Assembly: GCF_022919715.1 (NCBI RefSeq)
Contig: NZ_CP095042.1
Location: 4,186,164-4,250,163, forward strand
DNA: 64,000 nucleotides
Direction: 5' to 3'
Source: Agromyces sp. H17E-10
GTDB lineage: Bacteria > Actinomycetota > Actinomycetes > Actinomycetales > Microbacteriaceae
Below the pieces are notes generated by a model, which was not told where the DNA came from, searched no databases, and saw nothing but the letters and a program-made list of their open reading frames with translations. Positions 30,052-38,091 of this stretch are shown one piece after another. Position 1 is the first letter of the stretch; each line of letters opens with the position of its first letter. Position numbers and translations under genes: made by a program.

Positions 30052-30972
30052 GTGATCGTCGTCGTCTGCCCTGGACAGGGCTCTCAGACCCCCGGATTCC
30101 TCGCCCCCTGGCTCGCCGAGCCGGGCTTCGCCGCGCGCCTCGACGCGCTCTCGGCCGCCGCCGGCGTCGACCTGGCGACGCACGGCACCGTGAGCGACGC
30201 CGACACCATCCGCGACACCGCGGTGGCGCAGCCGCTCATCGTCGCGGCCGGACTGCTCACGCTCGACGCACTGCTCGCCGACGGCCGCGCGGCCCGCATC
30301 GGCGGCATCGCCGGCCACTCGGTCGGCGAGATCACCGCCGCCGCGGGCGCGGGCGTACTGAGCGGCACCGACGCGATGGGGTTCGTGGCCGAGCGCGGCC
30401 GGGCCATGGCCGAGGCGGCCGCGCTCGAGCCCACGGGCATGAGCGCCGTGCTCGGCGGCGACGAGGCCGGACTGCTCGCGCGTCTCGACGAGCTCGGTCT
30501 CGAGCCCGCGAACTTCAACGGCGGCGGCCAGATCGTCGTCGCCGGCGCGGTCGATGCGCTCGAGCAGCTGAAGGCCGAGCCGCCGGCAGGGGCCCGCGTC
30601 ATCCCGCTCCAGGTCGCGGGCGCGTTCCACACCCGCTACATGCGACCTGCCGTCGAACGGCTCGCGAAGGTCGCCGAGGAGCTCTCCCCCGCCGACCCGA
30701 CGCTCCCCATCTGGACCAACCGCGACGGCAGCGTCGTCGCCTCGGGCGCCGAGTTCCTCGAGCTGCTCGTCGGCCAGGTCTCCTCGCCCGTGCGCTGGGA
30801 CCGCTGCATGGAGTCGTTCGCCGCGGCGAACGTCACGGGCATCATCGAACTCGCTCCGGCCGGTGCTCTCGTCGGCCTCGCCAAGCGCGGACTCAAGGGC
30901 GTTCCGACCGTCGCCGTGAAGACGCCCGACGACCTGCCCGCCGCCATCGAACTCATCGATCAGGCCGCCTGA
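30052..30972 (+). CDS. fabD: Malonyl-CoA:ACP transacylase
   Basis: Loads malonate from coenzyme A onto acyl carrier protein for fatty acid elongation. The 306-residue protein has the N-terminal VVCPGQGSQTPGF, the nucleophile motif AGHSVGEITAA (Ser), the Arg and His positions in GRAMAEAA and GAFHTRYM, and a C-terminal VGLAKRG. The start is placed at GTG 30052 because upstream in-frame codons do not resemble FabD and a -10-like box is six bases away. An adjacent in-frame GTG at 30049 cannot be excluded. Confidence 0.94.
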   Translation: MIVVVCPGQGSQTPGFLAPWLAEPGFAARLDALSAAAGVDLATHGTVSDADTIRDTAVAQPLIVAAGLLTLDALLADGRAARIGGIAGHSVGEITAAAGAGVLSGTDAMGFVAERGRAMAEAAALEPTGMSAVLGGDEAGLLARLDELGLEPANFNGGGQIVVAGAVDALEQLKAEPPAGARVIPLQVAGAFHTRYMRPAVERLAKVAEELSPADPTLPIWTNRDGSVVASGAEFLELLVGQVSSPVRWDRCMESFAAANVTGIIELAPAGALVGLAKRGLKGVPTVAVKTPDDLPAAIELIDQAA

Positions 30973-31003
30973 TCCGCTTCGCCGAACCACGAGAAAGCCG
31001 AGC

Positions 31004-32008
31004 ATGACGAGACCAACCCTCCAGCAGTCGCACGGACCCGCCTACACGCGCATCTACGCGCTCGGCGCCGCGCGCGGCGAGAACGCCGTGCCGAACGACG
31101 ACCTCGTCGGGCCGATCGACTCGTCCGACGAGTGGATCCAGCAGCGCACCGGGATCATCACCCGCACCCGCGCCGGTGCCGACGTCCTCGCGGTCGACCT
31201 GGCCACCGCCGCCGCGACCGAGGCGATCGAGCGTTCGGGCGTCGCCCCCGAACTCATCGACCTCGTGATCATCGCCACGATCTCGAACGTGCAGCAGACC
31301 CCGTCGATGGCGGCCGTCGTCGCCGACCGTGTGGGCGCCAACCCGGCCGCGGCATACGACGCGAACGCCGCCTGCGCGGGCTACGCCTACGCGATCGCGC
31401 AGGCCGACGCGCTCATCCGCGCGGGCGCCGCGCACTACGCGCTCGTGATCGGCGCCGAGAAGCTCTCCGACGTCGTCGACCCGACCGACCGCTCGATCTC
31501 GTTCCTGCTCGGCGACGGCGCCGGCGCCGCAGTCATCGGCCCCAGCGACACGCCCGGCATCGCCCGTACCGTGTGGGGCTCAGACGGCTCGAAGGCGGGC
31601 GCGGTCGGCATGAACGGCACGCTCGTCGAGTTCCGCGACGGCGCCGCCGAGTGGCCGACGCTCCGCCAGGAGGGGCAGACGGTCTTCCGCTGGGCCGTGT
31701 GGGACATGGCGAAGGTCGCCAAGCAGGCGCTGGATGCCGCGGGCGTGACCAGTGCGGATCTGGCAGCCTTCATCCCCCACCAGGCGAACATGCGCATCAT
31801 CGACGAGTTCGCCAAGCAGCTGAAGCTTCCCGAGTCGGTGGTCATCGCCCGCGACATCGCGACGACCGGCAACACCTCGGCCGCGTCGATCCCGCTCGCG
31901 ACCCACCGCCTGCTCGAAGAGCACCCCGAGCTTTCCGGAGGCCTCGCCCTCCAGATCGGCTTCGGCGCCGGACTCGTGTTCGGCGCCCAAGTGGTGGTTC
32001 TGCCCTGA
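31004..32008 (+). CDS. fabH: 3-oxoacyl-[ACP] synthase III
   Basis: Starts fatty acid synthesis by condensing an acyl-CoA primer with malonyl-ACP. The catalytic triad is present: Cys in NAACAGYAY, His in PHQANMRI, Asn in GNTSAASIP. The 334-residue length is normal; primer choice (branched or straight) cannot be read from sequence. It lies 31 bases after fabD, with a GAGAAAG ribosome site. Confidence 0.96.
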   Translation: MTRPTLQQSHGPAYTRIYALGAARGENAVPNDDLVGPIDSSDEWIQQRTGIITRTRAGADVLAVDLATAAATEAIERSGVAPELIDLVIIATISNVQQTPSMAAVVADRVGANPAAAYDANAACAGYAYAIAQADALIRAGAAHYALVIGAEKLSDVVDPTDRSISFLLGDGAGAAVIGPSDTPGIARTVWGSDGSKAGAVGMNGTLVEFRDGAAEWPTLRQEGQTVFRWAVWDMAKVAKQALDAAGVTSADLAAFIPHQANMRIIDEFAKQLKLPESVVIARDIATTGNTSAASIPLATHRLLEEHPELSGGLALQIGFGAGLVFGAQVVVLP

Positions 32009-32028
32009 ACCACCGACCCTCGTCCATC

Positions 32029-32034
32029 TAGACT
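32029..32034 (+). promoter_or_regulatory. -10 box upstream of acpP
   Basis: TAGACT in the 66-base fabH-acpP gap. The predicted leader of about 35 bases would contain half of an inverted repeat (TGTCTC at 32034-32039, GAGACA at 32050-32055) and an AAGGAGAAG ribosome site. An internal promoter would help ACP be made in excess. Confidence 0.45.
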
Positions 32035-32074
32035 GTCTCTCGGTCAAACGAGACACCCCTCAAGGAGAAGAACC

Positions 32075-32323
32075 ATGGCATTGTCCACCGAAGAAGTGCT
32101 TGCCGGCCTGGCCGAGCTCATCAACGACGAGACCGGCATCGCGACCGACACGGTTGAGCTGGACAAGTCGTTCACCGACGACCTCGACATCGACTCGATC
32201 TCGATGATGACGATCGTCGTCAACGCCGAGGAGAAGTTCGACGTGAAGATCCCCGACGAGGAGGTCAAGAACCTCAAGACCGTCGGCGACGCCGTCGACT
32301 TCATCGTCAAGGCCCAGGCCTAG
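32075..32323 (+). CDS. acpP: Acyl carrier protein
   Basis: An 82-residue acidic carrier that holds growing acyl chains on a phosphopantetheine arm. The attachment Ser is in DLDIDSISMM, where the usual DSL is DSI. It has a strong ribosome site (AAGGAG), a private -10 box and a hairpin just downstream, consistent with high expression relative to the other operon members. Confidence 0.96.
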   Translation: MALSTEEVLAGLAELINDETGIATDTVELDKSFTDDLDIDSISMMTIVVNAEEKFDVKIPDEEVKNLKTVGDAVDFIVKAQA

Positions 32324-32332
32324 TCGCTACGA

Positions 32333-32365
32333 CGAGCGGGCCGCGGCACCGTCCCGGCCCGCTCG
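32333..32365 (+). terminator. Hairpin between acpP and fabF (attenuator)
   Basis: Perfect 11-bp arms CGAGCGGGCCG and CGGCCCGCTCG with an 11-base loop, nine bases after the acpP stop. No U tract. It could reduce read-through into fabF or protect the acpP mRNA 3' end. Confidence 0.5.
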
Positions 32366-32404
32366 ATCCGTCCCCTTCGTCTTCCTCCCCGGAGTGTTTT
32401 CGTC

Positions 32405-33640
32405 ATGACCAAGAACATCGTCGTCACGGGTATCGGCGCGTCGTCGCCGATCGGTGGCACCGCCCCCGACAGCTGGACCGCGCTGCTCGCCGGCGCGTCG
32501 GGCGCACGCACCCTCGAACACGACTGGGTGGCCGAGTACTCGCTGCCCGTCACCTTCGCGGCCGAGGCCCTCGTCCGCCCCGACACCGTCCTCGAGCGCC
32601 CTGTCGCGAAGCGTCTCGACCCGTCCTCGCAGCTTGCGCTCGTCGCCGCCCTCGAGGCATGGGCCGACGCCGGCAGCCCCGAGGTCGACCCCGAGCGACT
32701 CGGCGTCGACTTCGCCACCGGCATCGGCGGGGTCTGGACCCTGCTCGACGCGTGGGACACCCTGCGCGAGAAGGGCCCGCGCCGGGTCCTCCCGATGACC
32801 GTGCCCATGCTCATGCCGAACTCGGCCTCGGGCAACCTCTCGCTGCACTTCGGCGCCCGCGCCTTCGCCACCACGGTCGCGAGCGCCTGCGCCTCGAGCA
32901 CCGAGTCGATCTTCAACGCGATCGAGCACCTGCAGGACGGCCTGGCCGACGTCGTCATCGCCGGCGGCACCGAGTCCGCGATCCACCCCATCACGATCGC
33001 CTCGTTCGCCTCGATGCAGGCACTCTCCAAGCGCAACGACGACCCCGCGACCGCGTCCCGTCCGACGAGCGTCGACCGCGACGGGTTCGTCATGGGCGAG
33101 GGCGCCGGCGTCCTCATCCTCGAGACCGAGGAACACGCCAAGGCTCGCGGCGCGAAGATCTACGCCTACGTCGCGGGCGGCGGGGTCACCGCCGACTCGT
33201 ACCACATCACGGCGAACGACCCCGAGGGTCGCGGCGCGGCCCGTGCGGTCAAGCTCGCACTCGAGCAGGCCGGCGCCTCGCCCGACGACGTGACGCACAT
33301 CAACGCGCACGCCACCTCGACGCCCGTCGGCGACCCGAACGAGTACCAGGCGCTCAAGGCCGTGTTCGGCGACCGCGTCGACGAGATCCCCGTGTCGGCG
33401 ACCAAGGCCTCGACCGGGCACCTCCTCGGCGGCACCGGAGCACTCGAGGCGATCTTCACGGTGCTCGCGCTGCGCGACCGCGTCGCTCCCCCGACGATCA
33501 ACATCACCGAGCAGGACCCCCAGGTGCCGTTCCGTGTCTCCGGCAGCACGCAGGAGCTGGGCGCCGGCGACCAGCTCGCGATCTCGAACTCGTTCGGGTT
33601 CGGCGGCCACAACGCAGTCATCGCGTTCCGCTCCGCCTGA
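32405..33640 (+). CDS. fabF: 3-oxoacyl-[ACP] synthase II
   Basis: Elongating condensing enzyme of type II fatty acid synthesis. The Cys-His-His triad is readable: Cys in TVASACASSTESI, His in NAHATSTPVGD and His in STGHLLGGTGA. The C-terminal SNSFGFGGHNA is the family signature. It is 411 residues long and the last gene of the FAS-II operon, ending before three tandem terminators. Confidence 0.97.
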   Translation: MTKNIVVTGIGASSPIGGTAPDSWTALLAGASGARTLEHDWVAEYSLPVTFAAEALVRPDTVLERPVAKRLDPSSQLALVAALEAWADAGSPEVDPERLGVDFATGIGGVWTLLDAWDTLREKGPRRVLPMTVPMLMPNSASGNLSLHFGARAFATTVASACASSTESIFNAIEHLQDGLADVVIAGGTESAIHPITIASFASMQALSKRNDDPATASRPTSVDRDGFVMGEGAGVLILETEEHAKARGAKIYAYVAGGGVTADSYHITANDPEGRGAARAVKLALEQAGASPDDVTHINAHATSTPVGDPNEYQALKAVFGDRVDEIPVSATKASTGHLLGGTGALEAIFTVLALRDRVAPPTINITEQDPQVPFRVSGSTQELGAGDQLAISNSFGFGGHNAVIAFRSA

Positions 33641-33657
33641 TCACACATCGACAAGGA

Positions 33658-33805
33658 GAAGGACCCCGGCGCTGGCGCGCCGGGGTCCTTCTTCGTCGGT
33701 GACATCCAGACTGCGAAGGACCCCGGCGCTGGCGCGCCGGGGTCCTTCTTCGTCGGTGACATCCAGACTGCGAAGGACCCCGGCGCTGGCGCGCCGGGGT
33801 CCTTC
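33658..33805 (+). terminator. Three tandem copies of one terminator after fabF
   Basis: The hairpin GAAGGACCCCGGCGC / TGGC / GCGCCGGGGTCCTTC (15-bp perfect stem, four-base loop) occurs at 33658-33691, 33715-33748 and 33772-33805. The period is exactly 57 bases and the 23-base spacers are identical, so the unit was duplicated recently. TTCTTCG follows each stem. The arms are symmetrical enough to act in both directions. The rest of this 306-base gap (33806-33946) holds only the hairpin at 33900-33918. Confidence 0.85.
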
Positions 33806-33899
33806 TTCGTCGTCGGGCCGTCTGCTTCGCTCGTACGTCTGCCGGGGATCCCCCTTCCGACCTCCGCGTCGCGCCGCAGCCGGCCCGCGGTCAACGGGC

Positions 33900-33918
33900 C
33901 TCGCCCCGCGGGGGCGAG
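33900..33918 (-). terminator. Hairpin downstream of the DUF3145 gene
   Basis: CTCGCCCC and GGGGCGAG with a three-base loop, 29 bases after the stop of the DUF3145 gene on the minus strand. No U tract. Confidence 0.45.
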
Positions 33919-33946
33919 CGTCGTCGTGTCAGCGCGGTCACGTCGC

Positions 33947-34468
33947 TCACCCGACCTGATGCAGCCAGACCACCGGCGCGAAGTCGCTCGCGTGGCGGAA
34001 GGGTTCGAGCTCGTCGTCCCAAGCCTGGCCGAGCGCCAGCCGGAGCTCGCGATGCAGTTCCTGCGGGTCGTACCCGCCGACCTCCATCGCGTACCGGATG
34101 CGGTCCTCGGGCACGACCGTGTTGCCGACCGAGTCCGTCTGGGCGAAGAACACGCCGAGCTCGGGAGTGTGCATCCAGCGGGCGCCGTCACTGCCGGGCG
34201 CAGCATCCTCGCTCACCTCGAACCGCAGCTGGTCCCAGCCGCGCAGCGCCGAGGCGATGCGGGCGCCGCTGCCGGCAGCGCCCTCCCAGTAGTACTCGGC
34301 GCGCTGCGTGCCGCGCAGCACCGGCTGTTCCTGCCAGTCGAAGTTCACCGGCACTCCGAGCGCGCGGCCTGCGGCCCACTCGACATGCGGACAGAGCGCC
34401 CTCGGCGAGGAGTGCACGAACAGCACGCCTCGCGCGGCGCGTGCGGCCGGCGCGACCGTCTCTGCCAT
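33947..34468 (-). CDS. DUF3145 family protein
   Basis: A 173-residue soluble protein of the actinobacterial DUF3145 family, function unknown. Family features are RGVLFVHSSPRALCPHVEWAAG at the start, RWMHTPELGVFF in the middle, and EDRIRYAM and the C-terminal VVWLHQVG. A CGGAGAT ribosome site precedes the ATG. It lies convergent with fabF and divergent from a PadR gene. Confidence 0.88.
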   Translation of the reverse strand: MAETVAPAARAARGVLFVHSSPRALCPHVEWAAGRALGVPVNFDWQEQPVLRGTQRAEYYWEGAAGSGARIASALRGWDQLRFEVSEDAAPGSDGARWMHTPELGVFFAQTDSVGNTVVPEDRIRYAMEVGGYDPQELHRELRLALGQAWDDELEPFRHASDFAPVVWLHQVG

Positions 34469-34695
34469 CTCGATCTCCGTTCTCGTGAGGTGCGTCTTCC
34501 CCTACGACCTCGGAACGGCGGGTGGCCGGTGTTCGATTGTGGCGGCATCGGCCGCACCGCCGATTATGCCCCGGAACCCGTGCATTCACAAGGGTTCGCG
34601 CCTCACCGGCGCGCCGCACCACAGGCATCGGCGTCGCACGCGCGGAGCAACACTATGCTCGGTGAGGTATTCGAATTCGTCGAAGGGACGCCGAG

Positions 34696-35346
34696 ATGGC
34701 CGTCAGAGAAGCCCTCCTCGCTCTCCTGCTCGGCGGGCCGGCGTACGGCTTCCAGCTGCACGGCGCGCTCGCGACCAGAACGGGCGGACGACGACGGATC
34801 AACGTCGGCCAGAGTTATGCGACACTCGAGCGCGCCACGAAGTCGGGACTCATCGAGTCGGCCGGCACGACCGACGACGGCCTCCCCCTGCATCGGCTCA
34901 CCGAGGCGGGCACGGCGCTCGCGCTGGGCTGGTTGGGCGGGGCGGATGCCGCGGGCGCGGAGCCATGGGACGAGACGATCGACCGCGTGCTCATCGCAGC
35001 ATCGCTGCCCGAGATCGACGAGCGGCCCATCCTCGACGCCGAGCTCGGGCGGTGGGGCACCCGGCTGACCGACGCCGAGGCGAGGGCCGGTTCCGAGGTC
35101 GACTCCGATGCGAGACCCGACCTCGCTCCCGAGGCCGGCGCCGTCAGCGCGTTGACGAGGCTTGCGGCATCCGCCGACGCGGCACGAGCGCGCGCGGCGC
35201 TCGACTGGCTCGCGGTCGCTGCACTCGCAGCGGCATCCGGCACCCCGCTCACCTTCGCACCCACCACCGAGCGACCGCGCCGGGGCCGTCGCCCGAGGCC
35301 GTCGGCCGCCGCCGCCGAGTCGGTTCAGCCGTCGGCCATGCCGTAG
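34696..35346 (+). CDS. PadR family transcriptional regulator
   Basis: A 216-residue protein with the PadR winged helix in the first 80 residues (ALLALLLGGPAYGFQLH, INVGQSYATLERATKSGLI, HRLTEAGTALA). The C-terminal part is Ala- and acid-rich with a basic tail, longer than a minimal PadR. An AAGGGA ribosome site lies eight bases before the ATG. The last 22 bases overlap the 3' end of the opposing polymerase gene. No PadR-type ATGT-N8-ACAT site was found in the 227-base upstream gap, which holds only a short TATTCGAATTCG stretch. Confidence 0.85.
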   Translation: MAVREALLALLLGGPAYGFQLHGALATRTGGRRRINVGQSYATLERATKSGLIESAGTTDDGLPLHRLTEAGTALALGWLGGADAAGAEPWDETIDRVLIAASLPEIDERPILDAELGRWGTRLTDAEARAGSEVDSDARPDLAPEAGAVSALTRLAASADAARARAALDWLAVAALAAASGTPLTFAPTTERPRRGRRPRPSAAAAESVQPSAMP

Positions 35347-37085
35347 CTCTTGACGATCGCGAGGTCGAGCGGGAAGTCCACCGGGAAGTCGCCGAAGAGC
35401 AGCCGCCCAGCACCTTCGGCGCTCTCGCGCACCGCCTGTGCGACCTCGTCGGCGTGCTCGATCGGCGTGTGCACGATGATCTCGTCGTGCAGGTAGTAGA
35501 CGAGGTGCGGAACCGCGCCGAACACCGGACCCGAACGGTCGGCGATCGTCGCCGCGGGCGGAAACGCGGCGAGACGCGTGCGCAGCGCCGCCATCCAGCA
35601 CAGCGCCCATTCCGCAGCGCTGCCCTGCACCACGAAGTTGCGGGTGAACCGGCCCCAGTCTCGCGCGACGCTGCGGGCCCGCCGCTCGTCGGCGGCCGAG
35701 GCGTCGGGCTCGCTCGCACGCGCCTGGACGGCGTGCCACGACGCCGGCGGAACGGGCGAGGAACGCCCGAGATTCGTCGTGACCTGAGCGCCCCGCTCCC
35801 CCGTCGCGGCCGCGCGGTCGACGAGGGACATCGCCCGCGGGTACGCACGGGCGAGGCGCGGCACGAGGCGCCCGCTGTCGCCCGTCGTCGCGCCGTACAT
35901 CGCACCGAGGATCGCGATCTTCGCCTGGTCGCGCGTCTCGACGACGCCGTCGTCGACGATGCCGCGATAGATGTCACGTCCGCGGGCAGCGGTCGCCATC
36001 GCCTCGTCACGAGCGAGCCCGGCGAGCACGCGCGGTTCGAGCTGGGCCGCATCGGCGACGACGAGGGTCCAGCCCGGATCGGCGACCACGGCGCTGCGCA
36101 CGCCCTTCGGCAGCTGCAGCGCTCCCCCGCCCGAGGTCGCCCAGCGACCGGTCGCCGTACCCCCGGGCACGTAGTCGGGCCGGAATCGACCGTCCACGAT
36201 CCACTCATCGAGCCATGCCCATCCGTTCGCGCTCAGGAGACGTGCTGAACGCTTGTAGGCCAGCAGCGGGGCGATGGCCGGATGGTCGTGCTCGCGCAGC
36301 TCCCACTTCGCGGTCGAGTCGACCTGGATGCCCGCGTTGCGGAGCGCCCGGAGCAGCGACGCCTGCGAGTCGAGGTTCGCCGACGGCTGCTCGAGTGCCG
36401 CTCGCACCTCCGCCGCGAGCACGAGCATGCGCTCGGGCTTCCACCCCGGTTCGGGCCGTGCGCCGAGCTCGGCCTCGAGGATGCGTTCGTGCACCGAGCG
36501 GCTCCACGGGAGACCGGCGGCGCGCAACTCGGCGCCGATGAGCGCGCCGGCGGACTCGGCCGCCAGCAGGAGACGCATCGCGCCCGGATGGACGCTCGTC
36601 GCCGTCAGCCGCTCCTGTCGCCGGAACTCGCCGACCACCTCGGGGAGCGGGACGATCGAGGGATCGGTCGGCGAGACCCGATCGTCGTCGCCGCCGAAGG
36701 AATCGCCCAGATCGAAGAGGGCGGCGAGCTCTGACTGGGGTGCCGGGGTCGCAGCGCCGGGGACGCGCCCCGAGAGATTCGGCGCGGCCTCGAGCCACCC
36801 CGGACGCGTCGGCGCGTCGGCTCGGGCCGCGCGTGTCTCGGTCGAGCCCTCGAGCACCGCCCCGCAGAGCAGCAGGTCGTGGCAGCGTTCGACACGAACC
36901 CCGGCGGCGAGGAGCAACGGGTACCAATGCCGCGTGTCGCTCCACACCCATCGCGGTCGTGCGTCACGCTCGAGCGCCTCGACGCGCGACGGCAGCTCAG
37001 CCGTGGCCATCGTCTCGACGAGGGCCGCAGGGTCGTCGAGATCGACGAGCGCGACCCGGTCACGCCCGTCGGCTCCGACCGCCAT
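35325..37085 (-). CDS. Bifunctional 3'-5' exonuclease/DNA polymerase (family A related)
   Basis: A 586-residue protein of the actinobacterial Pol I-related group. The polymerase part keeps motif A as VVADAAQLEPRVLAGL, the finger helix as RDQAKIAILGAMYGATTG and motif C as YYLHDEIIVHTP, so catalysis is plausible. The N-terminal 180 residues correspond to a reduced exonuclease domain where I cannot place the usual DEDD residues. ATG at 37085 is preferred over the GTG at 37091 because GGTGGGG is then at ribosome-site distance. It is divergent from a nuclease-like gene across a 32-bp palindrome. Confidence 0.88.
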   Translation of the reverse strand: MAVGADGRDRVALVDLDDPAALVETMATAELPSRVEALERDARPRWVWSDTRHWYPLLLAAGVRVERCHDLLLCGAVLEGSTETRAARADAPTRPGWLEAAPNLSGRVPGAATPAPQSELAALFDLGDSFGGDDDRVSPTDPSIVPLPEVVGEFRRQERLTATSVHPGAMRLLLAAESAGALIGAELRAAGLPWSRSVHERILEAELGARPEPGWKPERMLVLAAEVRAALEQPSANLDSQASLLRALRNAGIQVDSTAKWELREHDHPAIAPLLAYKRSARLLSANGWAWLDEWIVDGRFRPDYVPGGTATGRWATSGGGALQLPKGVRSAVVADPGWTLVVADAAQLEPRVLAGLARDEAMATAARGRDIYRGIVDDGVVETRDQAKIAILGAMYGATTGDSGRLVPRLARAYPRAMSLVDRAAATGERGAQVTTNLGRSSPVPPASWHAVQARASEPDASAADERRARSVARDWGRFTRNFVVQGSAAEWALCWMAALRTRLAAFPPAATIADRSGPVFGAVPHLVYYLHDEIIVHTPIEHADEVAQAVRESAEGAGRLLFGDFPVDFPLDLAIVKSYGMADG

Positions 37086-37106
37086 CCGCACCCCACCATT
37101 CTCGCT

Positions 37107-37138
37107 CCGACCGCCGACATCGAGATGTCGGCGGTCGG
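37107..37138. promoter_or_regulatory. Perfect 32-bp palindrome between polymerase and nuclease genes
   Basis: Arms CCGACCGCCGACATC and GATGTCGGCGGTCGG around GA, in the 92-base gap between divergent start codons. CTCCGACCGCCA at 37074-37085, covering the polymerase start, repeats half of it. It does not match the actinobacterial LexA box. A shared operator is likely; a leader hairpin is an alternative. Confidence 0.6.
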
Positions 37139-37177
37139 CGGGACACTCGACACCATGACGAACGAGAGGTGGACGCC

Positions 37178-37939
37178 GTGCCCGGGGTGAGGTTCCGCTG
37201 CGGCCATGGTGCGACGGGCGACGACGCGTACTCGATCGCGCGCGACTGCCCGGTCTGCATGCTCATCGCCGAGACGCAGCGCTCCCGAGGCGAGCTGCTC
37301 GGGCGTGCCGCGCCCGCCGAACGAGGCAGGCTCGCGGCCGAGACCCGCCTCGGCGCCGAGTTCGAGTGGCGCTGCGACCGCGGGCACGACCGGTATCGTG
37401 CCACGATCGCCGAGCAGTTGACGGGTACCGGGTGCGCCAAGTGCCGGGCCAACGCGCACGCCCCTGCCGCGCTCCGCGAGGCGGGGGTCGCCTTCATGAA
37501 CCCCGGGCTGCGCACCCGCACCTCGGCCACCGAACAGCGACTGCGCGCACTGCTCGGCGAACGCATCAGGCTCCACCACCGGGTCAACGCCGTGCGCGTC
37601 GCCCGCACCTTCTTCGGTCGCACCGAGGTCTGGCCCGACATCATCGTGCCGCAGCTGCGCATCGCGATCGAGTACGACGACCCCGGCCGCTCGCGCCGTG
37701 CGCACGTCGGGCTCAAGGAGGCGTCCGACGTCGAGAAGGACGAGGCGCTCCGCGAGGTCGGCTGGCGAGTGATCCGGGTTCGCGGCGGCGGGCTCGACGC
37801 CCTCGGTCCCGACGACGTCGTCTGCCGGAACATCACCGCGGTCGTGGCCGACGAGGTCGTCGAACGGATGCGGCGCATTCGGGGTGACGACGCGGTGCGG
37901 GCACTCGAGCTTCCCGGCGCCGGGGCAGATCGGCTTTGA
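37178..37939 (+). CDS. Zinc-ribbon protein with Vsr/PD-(D/E)XK-like nuclease domain
   Basis: A 253-residue protein. The N-terminal 105 residues hold two zinc-ribbon-like units: FRCGHG ... CPVC and WRCDRGHDRY ... CAKC. The C-terminal half resembles very-short-patch-repair and DUF559 endonucleases: SATEQRLRALL, VWPDIIVPQLRIAIEYDD (candidate catalytic Asp and Glu), a Lys-rich VEKDEALREVGWRVIRVR. The substrate is unknown; DNA repair or defence are both possible. GTG at 37178 follows GAGAGGTGG by five bases. It is divergent from a DNA polymerase gene, with a shared palindrome, which favours repair. Confidence 0.7.
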   Translation: MPGVRFRCGHGATGDDAYSIARDCPVCMLIAETQRSRGELLGRAAPAERGRLAAETRLGAEFEWRCDRGHDRYRATIAEQLTGTGCAKCRANAHAPAALREAGVAFMNPGLRTRTSATEQRLRALLGERIRLHHRVNAVRVARTFFGRTEVWPDIIVPQLRIAIEYDDPGRSRRAHVGLKEASDVEKDEALREVGWRVIRVRGGGLDALGPDDVVCRNITAVVADEVVERMRRIRGDDAVRALELPGAGADRL

Positions 37940-37965
37940 TTCGGCGCGACCCGGTCTGCTAGGAA
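37936..37965 (+). promoter_or_regulatory. Promoter of the flavohemoglobin-DivIVA operon
   Basis: TTGATT (37936-37941), an 18-base spacer and TAGGAA (37960-37965). It overlaps the end of the preceding gene and gives a leader of about 120 bases that contains a short reading frame. Confidence 0.45.
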
Positions 37966-38000
37966 GGGAAGACCCCCTACCGGCCCGATGATTGGACCCG

Positions 38001-38087
38001 ATGATGAGTTCCCCCGCTCTCCAGACCGAAACCGAGGCCGTGACCGACGACGTCGCCGCGGGCGAGGCGTCGGCAGACACCGAGTGA
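38001..38087 (+). CDS. Possible 28-residue leader peptide
   Basis: A short frame, MMSSPALQTETEAVTDDV... ending SADTE, acidic and Ala/Thr-rich, with G or C in nearly all third codon positions like real genes here. It stops four bases before the GTG of the flavohemoglobin-like gene, in a different frame, so it could couple translation or be an N-terminal extension lost by frameshift. Its ribosome site is weak. Confidence 0.35.
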   Translation: MMSSPALQTETEAVTDDVAAGEASADTE

Positions 38088-38091
38088 CGAG

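Noticed and set aside
33658..33805. CRISPR-like array
   Set aside because: The repeats are regular, but the spacers are identical to each other and each repeat is a perfect terminator hairpin. No cas genes are present.
37107..37138. LexA (SOS) box between the polymerase and nuclease genes
   Set aside because: The dyad does not contain the GAAC-N4-GTTC core of actinobacterial LexA sites.
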